Source of the DNA: JACVRW01 sp963746825
GTDB lineage: Bacteria > Actinomycetota > Thermoleophilia > Solirubrobacterales > Thermoleophilaceae
DNA length: 64,000 nucleotides
Assembly (NCBI GenBank): GCA_963746825.1
Contig: CAVVCU010000005.1
Coordinates: forward strand, 744,001-808,000
Reading direction: 5' to 3'
Position numbers and translations under genes: made by a program. The notes below the pieces were generated by a model, which was not told the DNA's origin, ran no database searches, and was given only the letters and a program-made list of their open reading frames with translations. Positions 11,111 through 18,545 of the stretch are shown one piece after another; positions within the stretch are counted from its first letter, which is position 1; the number at the start of each line of letters is the position of its first letter.

Positions 11111-12293
11111 ATGCGGGTCCTATTCGCCACCACAGCCAACGCGGGTCATTTCCGCCCGCTGGTTCCGTTCGCCGAGGCGTGTCTTGCGGCCGGCCACGAT
11201 GTGCTGGTGGCGGGGCAGGCCGGCGCGGCCCCGGCGGCGCGGCGGGCGGGGCTTTCGTTTCGGCCGATCGCCGAGCCGAACGACGAGGCGCTCGCGCGGT
11301 TTCGGGCCGGCCAGGCGGGCCTGTCGGCGACGCAGGCGATGGGCCGCGCGCTGACCGACCTCTATATCGGCTTGTACGCGGGGGCGGCTCTCGAGGACAT
11401 GCTCGCGGTGGTCGAGGAGTGGCGTCCTGACGTGGTGGTGCGCGAGAGCGCCGAGTTCTCAGCCCTGATCGCCGCGCAGCGCCTCGGTGTTCCCCACGCC
11501 CGGGTGGGCATCGGACTCTCCACGCAGCTCGAGACCAAGATGCTGGCGCTGGCGGGTCCGGCGCTCGACGAGCTTGCTGCCACGGTCGGAGTCAGCCCCG
11601 GTCTGGCGGGCCATGCCGCCCGGTCGCTCTGTCTCACCGTGGCCCCCGCGTCGCTGGACGGCACCGCTGCGCCTGACACCGAGCAGGTGCGGCGTTTTCG
11701 TCCTACCTCCGCCGGCCCCGCCGGTTCGCCGCCCAAGGGCTGGGGCGACCCGGCCGCGCCGCTGGTCTACCTGTCGTTCGGCACCGAGGTGCCCTCGCCC
11801 GAGCGCGACTACTTCCCCGGCGTCTACCGCGCCGCGGTGGATGCCCTGCAGGGGACGGGGGCGCGCGTGCTGGTCACCGTCGGCGACCAGCGCGATCCCG
11901 CCGACCTGGGCCCGCTGCCGGCGGCGGTGCGGGTGGAGCGCTGGGTGTCCCAGGCCGAGCTGATGCCACACACCGCGGTGATGGTCGGCGCACGGCGGCT
12001 CGGGCTCGGCGCTCAGCGCGCTGGCCGCCGGCGTTCCCATGGCCCTGGTGCCCTTCTTCGCCGACCAGCACTTCAACGCGGGTCGCTTGGCCGAGCTCGG
12101 CGCCGCCATTGCGCTTGGTGACGGACCCGCGTCCCTCCCTCAGCTCGAGGAGGCCGTGCTCGAGCTGCTGAGCGATGCGCGTTATCGCGACCGAGCGGGC
12201 GCAATCGCGGACGAGATCGAGACCCAAGCTCCGATCGAGCAAGCACCAAACGCGCTGTCGGCACTGGCCGAACATCCGGTAACAGCCGCATAG
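11111..12293 (+). CDS. MGT/UGT-like glycosyltransferase (GT1 type), broken by a frameshift near 11990
   Basis: A nucleotide-sugar glycosyltransferase of the antibiotic/macrolide GT1 type. The N-terminal acceptor domain begins MRVLFATTANAGHFRPLVPF, and the C-terminal donor domain begins LVYLSFGTEVP. The frame runs to a late stop at 12121, but homology switches frame at about 11988-11991: reading GTC-GG then CACGGCGGC in the next frame restores V-G-H-G-G-S-G-S, the donor-binding glycine loop, and continues MALVPFFADQHFNAGRLAEL to a stop at 12293. One base (probably a G) is extra. Restored length is about 393 residues. Given similar single-base breaks in needed genes here, a sequencing error is as likely as a true pseudogene. 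Confidence 0.78.
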
Positions 12294-12321
12294 CCCTCGC
12301 GGGAGGTGGCATGCTCGCGGG

Positions 12322-13767
12322 GTGACCCTTGTCGTGGCCAGCCGCGCGGATTTGACCATCGACGCGGTACGTCGGGTGGCGTGGGAGGGCGAGGGGGTCG
12401 GACTCGCTCCGGAGGTCATCGAGCAAATGGACCGCAGGCATGGTGAGTTCAACGACTATCTCGCCGCGTGCCTGGCCGAGGACCCCGGTGCGCTGCTCTA
12501 CGGCGTCACGACCGGGCCGGGCGACGCGGGAGCTGCGGTGCTGTCCGACCGGGCCCTCGCCACCAGGCCGCGTGGGCTGTGGACCGCCGCATCGTTCGGG
12601 GAGCCGCTTCCCGAGCGGGTCGTGCGGGGGATCGTGCTCGCGCGCCTGGCCAACTTCGTGGAGGGCCACGCGGCGGCTCGGCCGCAGGTGGCCGCCGCGG
12701 TGGCCGCGATGCTCGACGCAGGGCCGCTTCCGGCCGTGCCCGCGCGGGGCAACGGCGGATCGGGCGAGATCCTCGCGCTCGGCCACCTGTTCGGGGAGGT
12801 GGCCGACCGGCTCGAGCTCGAGCCGAGGGAGAAGATGGCGTTGATCAACGGATCGCCCTGCGCCGCCGCGATGGTGGCCGATGCCGCCCTCGCCGGACGG
12901 GGCCGACTCGAGCTCGCCGAGGCCACCTTCGCGTTGTCGGTCGAGGCCATCCGGGCGCCGCTGGAGGCGTTCGCGCCCGAGCTGGGGGACCTGTGGGGCA
13001 ATGAACACGAGGCCGAGGCGTTGACGTCGTTCAGGTCACTGCTGGCGGGAGGCGCTCACGAGCGCCAGGCCCATCAGGCTCCGGTGAGCTATCGCGTTTT
13101 GCCGCGGGTGCTCGGCAGGCTCCGCGAGGCGCAGGCGCACGCTGAGCGGACCGCGACGGGCTCGCTGGGCTCGGTGACCGACAATCCGGTCTTCCTGGCG
13201 CCGAGCGAAGACCACCCGCTGGGCGCGCTGGTGTCGAACGGCGGCTACCACAACGATCGTGCCCATCCCGCGCTGGACGGACTGGCCCACGCCTGGGCGG
13301 ACGTCGCGCAGCTCGCTCAGCGACACATCGACAAGCTCTTCCAGCACCCGGTCAGCGCGCCGTTGCTGGCCGGCGAATGGCTGACCAAGCCGCTGCACAT
13401 GGTGGGCGCGAGCTACGCCGAGGAGGCGCGAACGGCGGCGCAGACCACCGTGCTCGGCCTGGGCGGCTTCGGCCAGAACGACCTCCCCTCTCCCGCCTTT
13501 CTCGCGTGGAACAAGGCGGACGCCGTCGGCACCTGCCTCGAGCGGACACTCGCGGTGCTGGCCGCGCTCGCCTCGCAGGCTCTCCACGTCGCCGGCCAAA
13601 CGCCACCGCCCGCGCTCGCACCGCTGCTGGATCAGGTGCGCCGCTCCTTTCCGCCCGTTGACTCGCCCCGCCAACTCGGCCCCGACGCCGAGCGCCTCGC
13701 CGCGGCGTTCAGCCGCCACGTGCAACCGGAGCGCGTTCAGCGCTTCGGCGGTAGCGAGCGTGCGTAG
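12322..13767 (+). CDS. HAL/PAL-family aromatic amino acid ammonia-lyase homologue with altered MIO motif
   Basis: A 481-residue member of the MIO-dependent lyase/aminomutase family. Conserved family positions include the catalytic-loop Tyr60 in LLYGVTTGPGD, LINGSPCAAAM, VSYRVLPRVLG (equivalent to the YSLRCQPQVLG region), GSVTDNPVFLAP, and a SNGGYHND-type segment. The cofactor triad, normally Ala-Ser-Gly in GASGDLAPL, is here Gly146-Ser147-Gly148 in NGGSGEILAL, one residue shorter in the loop and with Glu for Asp. It could still cyclise, or the protein may have another role. GTG start; it begins 28 bases after the glycosyltransferase and could share its transcript. Confidence 0.8.
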   Translation: MTLVVASRADLTIDAVRRVAWEGEGVGLAPEVIEQMDRRHGEFNDYLAACLAEDPGALLYGVTTGPGDAGAAVLSDRALATRPRGLWTAASFGEPLPERVVRGIVLARLANFVEGHAAARPQVAAAVAAMLDAGPLPAVPARGNGGSGEILALGHLFGEVADRLELEPREKMALINGSPCAAAMVADAALAGRGRLELAEATFALSVEAIRAPLEAFAPELGDLWGNEHEAEALTSFRSLLAGGAHERQAHQAPVSYRVLPRVLGRLREAQAHAERTATGSLGSVTDNPVFLAPSEDHPLGALVSNGGYHNDRAHPALDGLAHAWADVAQLAQRHIDKLFQHPVSAPLLAGEWLTKPLHMVGASYAEEARTAAQTTVLGLGGFGQNDLPSPAFLAWNKADAVGTCLERTLAVLAALASQALHVAGQTPPPALAPLLDQVRRSFPPVDSPRQLGPDAERLAAAFSRHVQPERVQRFGGSERA

Positions 13768-14363
13768 GCCACTCCCCGCTTGACCCACGGCTCCAGCTGG
13801 CGCTTCGTCCGCACTCCCTCCGGGTCCACGCGCAGCCAGCCCTGCATCTCACGGCCCCGCATCTCGAACGGCCGCGCGTGTGGCTTCTCGACGAGCTTGT
13901 CCGTCTCCTCGTGCTCCACGCGCACCATCAGGCCGCCCTGACCGCTGACCGCGACAGACATGTTCCCGGCGATCAGAAAGGCCAGGCCGCCGAACATCCG
14001 CATCTCGGTGAGATCGGATTCGCCGGCGACCAGCTCGCGGATGCGGTTGGCCAGGTCCTCGTCGTACGCCATGGGCCCGACATGGTGGCTCAGGAATCGG
14101 CGCGGCGCAAGCGGGCTCGAGCCGCGTCGGTGCTCGATCACCGCGACGACCTCGAAGTCGACGAGGTCATCCCATCGAGCGATCCATGCGTCCAAGAGCG
14201 CGCGGTCGTCGGCCTCCATGAGTTGGAAGCACCGGCTGAGCCCCTCGTCGACCCAGCTGTCCACGTACCTGAGGCCCTCGGGCAGCATGCGCCCTTGTGC
14301 CGCGGCCCGCTCGTACACCGGGGCCGCGCCCTGCGTGAATCGCTCGATGACCATGTACTGCAC
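13737..14363 (-). CDS. DUF3303-like domain fused to a TfoX N-terminal domain
   Basis: A 208-residue two-domain protein. Residues 1-~95 (MQYMVIERFTQGAAPVYERA, later YVDSWVDEGLSRCFQLMEAD) match the DUF3303 dimeric alpha-beta-barrel-like pattern. From about residue 99, MAYDEDLANRIRELVAGESD leads into TEMRMFGGLAFLIAGNMSVA, the signature of TfoX_N, which usually stands alone and begins at exactly such a Met. The join is in one frame with no stop. It may be a genuine fusion or two genes joined by an indel; an independent start at the internal ATG cannot be excluded. GTG start. It overlaps the lyase homologue by 31 bases, tail to tail. Confidence 0.75.
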   Translation of the reverse strand: MQYMVIERFTQGAAPVYERAAAQGRMLPEGLRYVDSWVDEGLSRCFQLMEADDRALLDAWIARWDDLVDFEVVAVIEHRRGSSPLAPRRFLSHHVGPMAYDEDLANRIRELVAGESDLTEMRMFGGLAFLIAGNMSVAVSGQGGLMVRVEHEETDKLVEKPHARPFEMRGREMQGWLRVDPEGVRTKRQLEPWVKRGVAYARSLPPKR

Positions 14364-14430
14364 GGGCGTCTCCTGGGCCGTTCAGGCAGAGGGGACGGCA
14401 ACCCTACGTCACGGCCGGGATCTTGACCGG

Positions 14431-15693
14431 CTAGGCGGGCAGCCACGCTCCGTGCAGCCCGTACGGCACCCGCACCGGCAGGCGCAGCCGGGCCACGGGG
14501 CCGCCGGCGAGGTCGCCGGCATCGAGCAGCAGCAGCTCGGCCGCGTCGCGGGCGGTGTCGTGGACGAAGCCCGCCACGAGTGACTGGCCGTCCACCTCAC
14601 CGAGCGAGACCATCTCGCCCCCGAAGCGCCCCGGTCCGAACTCGTGGTCCTGGCGCGCGCCGCTCTCCAGGTCGATCGCGGAGACCCCGCGCGCCACGGT
14701 GTAGTTGTCGCCGGTCGGGCGCGTCACCACGACACGCCGCCCGTCGGCGAGCAGGGTCGGGAAGTCGCACGGCTGGTCGTCGATGTCCGCCTCGACCACG
14801 CCGCCGTCGCGGGTGTCGATGCTCCAGCGCCGCAGCGAGCCCGGCGTGTCCTCGAAGGGGTTGTCCTCGCCCGCGGTCACGCCCGGGACGCGCCGGCGGC
14901 AGCCGACGACGTGCACGGTCGGTCCGTCGGACCACGCGGCGGCCAGGTGCGACACATGGGCGGGCGTCACGTCCGCCACCACCGCGCTGCAGCCGGTGCG
15001 GTCGGCCAGCGCTATCGCCGCGCCGGTCTCGGGCTCCCACTCGACACCACGCTCGTGGCGGCGCCACGGCAGGTCGAGCGTGACCACGCGTCCGTCGACC
15101 ACGCGCAGGTCGTGCATGAACGGCCGCCGCTCGGTCGAGTACTCGCCGGTGGCGCGCCAGTGGCCGTCGTCACCTCGCTCGAGGAAGGTCAGCGCCGGGT
15201 CGTTCCATCGCGTTCCGACGGTCACCGGCCGTCCGTCGACCCGCGTCACGTGGGGCAGCACCATGTCGACCCCCGGCGCATCGACCACGTCGGGGCCGAC
15301 CGTCTCCAGCGTGACCGGGTCCACGCGCCATGGGCGCCCGCTGTCGCTCAGGGCCAGCAGCCCGTCGGCGCCCAGGTCGGCGAGGCCGGCCGACGCCGGC
15401 TCCTCGGCCCGCCCGAACGCGGGCACCAGGTCGTCGAGCGACGGCGTGCGCACCCAGCGGTTGCCGTAGGTGGCGCGGCCGTCCTCGATCCGCACGGCGT
15501 GGACCATGCCCTGCCCGTCGACCCATACCCCGCCCACGCCTTGGCTCGCCGCGCGGTTGGGGCCGTTGCGCACATAGGTGCCCGCCAGCCCGGCGGGCAG
15601 GGTCCCCTGCACCTCGAGCTCGATCTCCACCCCGCCGGCCTCGGAGGCGACGGGCCGGTAGTTGGAGCGCAGGTCGGCGGTCGCGGTGCTCAT
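14431..15693 (-). CDS. Carotenoid cleavage oxygenase family protein, last gene of the peptide operon
   Basis: A 420-residue seven-bladed propeller oxygenase of the RPE65/apocarotenoid oxygenase family. The N-terminus has LPAGLAGTYVRNGPNR, and all four Fe(II)-ligand His residues can be placed: His148 (MVLPHVTRVDG), His194 (PFMHDLRVV), His249 (VSHLAAAW) and His414 (YGLHGAW); CDFPTLL matches the usual acidic second-shell region. Family members cleave C=C bonds of carotenoids, retinoids or stilbenes with O2. At ~420 residues it is shorter than typical (about 450-500). Its ATG overlaps the stop of the ABC2 exporter (ATGA), so it is translated with a peptide export system, an unexpected setting. 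No carotenoid genes are present in the window. Confidence 0.85.
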   Translation of the reverse strand: MSTATADLRSNYRPVASEAGGVEIELEVQGTLPAGLAGTYVRNGPNRAASQGVGGVWVDGQGMVHAVRIEDGRATYGNRWVRTPSLDDLVPAFGRAEEPASAGLADLGADGLLALSDSGRPWRVDPVTLETVGPDVVDAPGVDMVLPHVTRVDGRPVTVGTRWNDPALTFLERGDDGHWRATGEYSTERRPFMHDLRVVDGRVVTLDLPWRRHERGVEWEPETGAAIALADRTGCSAVVADVTPAHVSHLAAAWSDGPTVHVVGCRRRVPGVTAGEDNPFEDTPGSLRRWSIDTRDGGVVEADIDDQPCDFPTLLADGRRVVVTRPTGDNYTVARGVSAIDLESGARQDHEFGPGRFGGEMVSLGEVDGQSLVAGFVHDTARDAAELLLLDAGDLAGGPVARLRLPVRVPYGLHGAWLPA

Positions 15694-18545
15694 GCCGTCT
15701 GCCTGCGCACCAGGTCGTCGAACAGGCCGGGCTCGGCGGCCAGGGTGTCGTAGGTCCCCTCCTGCACGATCCGCCCGTCGTCGATCACGTACAGGTAGTC
15801 GGCCCGGCGAATGGTGCTCAGGCGGTGGGCGATCACGATGCGGGTGGCGTCGAGGCCGTCGATCGCCCCCATCACGTCCTCCTGGGTCTCGTTGTCGAGC
15901 GCGCTCGTGGCCTCGTCGAGGAAGAGGATGCGAGGCCGGTGCGCGATGGCGCGGGCGATCATCAGGCGCTGCACCTGCCCGCCCGAGAAGGTGACCCCGT
16001 TCTCGCCCACCAGCGTGTGCATCCCCATGGGCATGCGATGGATGTCGTCGGCCAGCCCGGCCTGCTCGGCGGCCCACCAGGCATCGTCCTCGGTGAGCGC
16101 GGAGTTGCCGATGATGTTGCTCTCGAGCGTGCCCGGCATCGGCTTGCTGTCCTGGAGTACGACGCCCACCTGGCGGCGCACCATTCGCATGTTCAGCGAG
16201 GCGAGGTTGCGCTCGTCGTAGACCACGCTGCCGCGATCCGGTGTCTCGAAGCCCAGCAGCATCCGCATCACCGTCGACTTGCCCGCCCCCGACGGCCCGA
16301 CCAGCGCGACGTTCTGCCCCGGCTCGACGGTCAGGGTCACGCCCTGAAGCGTCGGCTGGGCGTCGGGCCCGTAGCGGAAGTGGACGTTCTCGAGGCGGAT
16401 GCGCCCGGTGAGGAGGCCGGGGTCGCCGTCGGGCTCGTTTCGCTCCGGCACCGCCTCGAGCACGGGCCGAAGCCGCTCGTAGAGCGGGATCACCGTGATC
16501 GACGCCACCAGGGCGAAGCTCAGCTGCGTCGCGGCGACGGTGAACTGGGCCAGGGCGGCGGCGAAGGCGACGAACGTGCCCGTGGCGATGTCGGCGTTCA
16601 TCAGCCCGGCCACGACGGCGAACAGGATCATCGACAGGACCAGCGGGGTGCCCGCGATCGTGGTGGCCAGCGCGCAGTACACGAGCTGGCTGCGGTAGTT
16701 GGCGTCCTGCTGGCGGTGGAAGCGCTCGGCCCAGCGGGCGAAGGCCGGGATCTCGCGGCCGGCGATGCGGATCTTGTCGATTCCCTCGAGCAGCCCGAAG
16801 AGGACGCCGAAGATGTGTCCCTTCTCCAGGAACATCGTGCGCTGGTGGCGGACCTGGCGCACGCTGAGCCAGGCCAGCAGCGCCCCCACCGCCACCAGGC
16901 CGGCGACGGCGAACAGGGCGAGCAGCGGGCTGTAGACGAACAGCAGCGCCAGGCTGAAGCCGCCGAACATCGTGCTCAGCACCGCGGACACGGTGGCGTT
17001 GGAGAGGATCGCGTTGATCGAGTTGACGCCGTAGGCCCGCGACGTCAGGTCGCCGGTCGCGTAGCCCGCGTGGAAGCTCGCCGGCAGCGCCAGCAGCCGG
17101 TCCCAGACGCCCGCCTGAAGCACCCCGTCGAGGTTCCCCGACAGGCGTGCCACGGCGATGGCGCGCGCGTAGGCGAGGACGCCCCCCGACACCGCGGCGG
17201 CCAGCAGGAAGGCGGCGGTCCACCAGATCGCGGGGCGATCGTTGTCGGGGATGAACGCGTTGAACAGCCACTGGGTGCCGATCGGCAGCGCCAGCGCGAG
17301 CAGCCCGCCGGCCACGCCGGCCACGAGCAGCGAGAGCAGGGCGGCCTGCTGGTGGCGAAAGCCGATGCGCAGCAGGTCCTTCAGATCCAGCGGGCGGGCG
17401 GGAAGCGGCGCGTAGAGCTCAAAGCCCAGCGGGTCGAGCGCCGCGAGCAGGTCGGCGTCGACCCGGGACTCGGCGCCGGTGGCCGGGTCGTGACAGAGGT
17501 AGCCCCCGCGGGGCCGCGGCAGGAGCGCGACCGGGTCCCGCTCGGCGCCGCGAAAAGCCAGCACCGGGCTCGTGGCGCGCCGGTGCCAGCCGGAATCGAG
17601 CGAGACGCGGCGGTGGCGTACCCCCGCCGCCATGGCGATGGCCGACACGGGGTCGGTGCCGCGGCGATAGGACGCGGGTGGGTCGACGAACTCCACGCCC
17701 AGCCAGGCCCCGATCCTGCGACAGGCGCTCAACGTGCGGTCGAAGCCGTCCTGCTCGGCAAGCGGTGGCGCGGCGGGCATGTCCCCGAGCGCGGACGCGA
17801 TGTGGGTGATCGAGCGGGTGAGCAGCGCGGTGCCGCCCGCGCGCGCGGCGGCCAGGCGCGCGTCGGAGTCGCGGTCCAGTTGCTCGACCCTGGCCCGCGC
17901 GGCCGTGAGCAGCACCCGATGGGAGCCGCGAAGTGCCTCGAGGGTCGCCGCGGTGTCGCCCTGCGCGAGCGGGTCGGTCACCACCACGCGCGTCGCGCCG
18001 CGGGCGATCAGCCGCACGCCGGCGGCGAGGGGAATCGCGGCCGTTGAGTCGAGCGCGCCCAGCACATCGTTCCGCGGGCCGATCAGCTCGAGGCGTCCCG
18101 CCTGGACCGCCAGGGCGAGCCCGTCGGCGCGCAAGCGGACGATGTCGCCGTCGCCCAGCTCGTAGGCCCCGCCATCGGCGGCGTCCAGCACCCGGTCCGC
18201 CTCGCCGTCCTCGTCGAGCGTCCCGGCGAGCGCGGCAAGCCACGCGCCCAGCGCAGAGGCGTCGACCGTGGCCTCGGCCAGCTCGGTCCGGGGCTCGCCG
18301 ACCGCGACGACCGTGTGGCCGTCGGGCACGTCGGCGGGGTCGAGCGGGGCCACGCACGCGCCGGGCGCGGCCCGCAGCAGGAAGTGGCGCCGGCCGCCCG
18401 GCTCCGCGAGCGTGCCCGGCTGGAGGAAGACGTTGAGCGCGCCGGCCTTGACCAGCTGGACCCGCTCGGTCGCCTCGAGGGCAAAGGGGTTCGTGGCGTC
18501 GAAGGCCTCGGTGCGGGCCTCGCCGTGGGCGTCGGAGACGGTCAC
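15690..18545 (-). CDS. NHLM-type peptide exporter ABC transporter, second subunit (ABC2, no peptidase)
   Basis: A 951-residue fused permease-ATPase. The first ~370 residues are a soluble region without the C39 Cys motif. Membrane helices start around LLSLLVAGVAGGLLALALPI; the ATPase has Walker A VGPSGAGKSTVMRMLLGFE, signature FSGGQVQRLMIARAIAHRP and Walker B ILFLDEATSALD. This length and layout match the second ABC protein of NHLM (nitrile-hydratase-leader microcin) export systems, described beside NHLP precursors. The GTG start at 18545 overlaps the previous stop (GTGA), and its own TGA overlaps the next ATG. It probably forms the exporter with the C39-ABC and HlyD-type proteins encoded just upstream. 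Confidence 0.92.
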   Translation of the reverse strand: MTVSDAHGEARTEAFDATNPFALEATERVQLVKAGALNVFLQPGTLAEPGGRRHFLLRAAPGACVAPLDPADVPDGHTVVAVGEPRTELAEATVDASALGAWLAALAGTLDEDGEADRVLDAADGGAYELGDGDIVRLRADGLALAVQAGRLELIGPRNDVLGALDSTAAIPLAAGVRLIARGATRVVVTDPLAQGDTAATLEALRGSHRVLLTAARARVEQLDRDSDARLAAARAGGTALLTRSITHIASALGDMPAAPPLAEQDGFDRTLSACRRIGAWLGVEFVDPPASYRRGTDPVSAIAMAAGVRHRRVSLDSGWHRRATSPVLAFRGAERDPVALLPRPRGGYLCHDPATGAESRVDADLLAALDPLGFELYAPLPARPLDLKDLLRIGFRHQQAALLSLLVAGVAGGLLALALPIGTQWLFNAFIPDNDRPAIWWTAAFLLAAAVSGGVLAYARAIAVARLSGNLDGVLQAGVWDRLLALPASFHAGYATGDLTSRAYGVNSINAILSNATVSAVLSTMFGGFSLALLFVYSPLLALFAVAGLVAVGALLAWLSVRQVRHQRTMFLEKGHIFGVLFGLLEGIDKIRIAGREIPAFARWAERFHRQQDANYRSQLVYCALATTIAGTPLVLSMILFAVVAGLMNADIATGTFVAFAAALAQFTVAATQLSFALVASITVIPLYERLRPVLEAVPERNEPDGDPGLLTGRIRLENVHFRYGPDAQPTLQGVTLTVEPGQNVALVGPSGAGKSTVMRMLLGFETPDRGSVVYDERNLASLNMRMVRRQVGVVLQDSKPMPGTLESNIIGNSALTEDDAWWAAEQAGLADDIHRMPMGMHTLVGENGVTFSGGQVQRLMIARAIAHRPRILFLDEATSALDNETQEDVMGAIDGLDATRIVIAHRLSTIRRADYLYVIDDGRIVQEGTYDTLAAEPGLFDDLVRRQTA

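Noticed and set aside
15330..18047. A 905-codon open frame on the plus strand opposite the ABC2 exporter
   Set aside because: It is a codon-bias shadow; its Arg/His/Gly-rich product has no recognisable fold, and the minus-strand gene has full ABC motifs.
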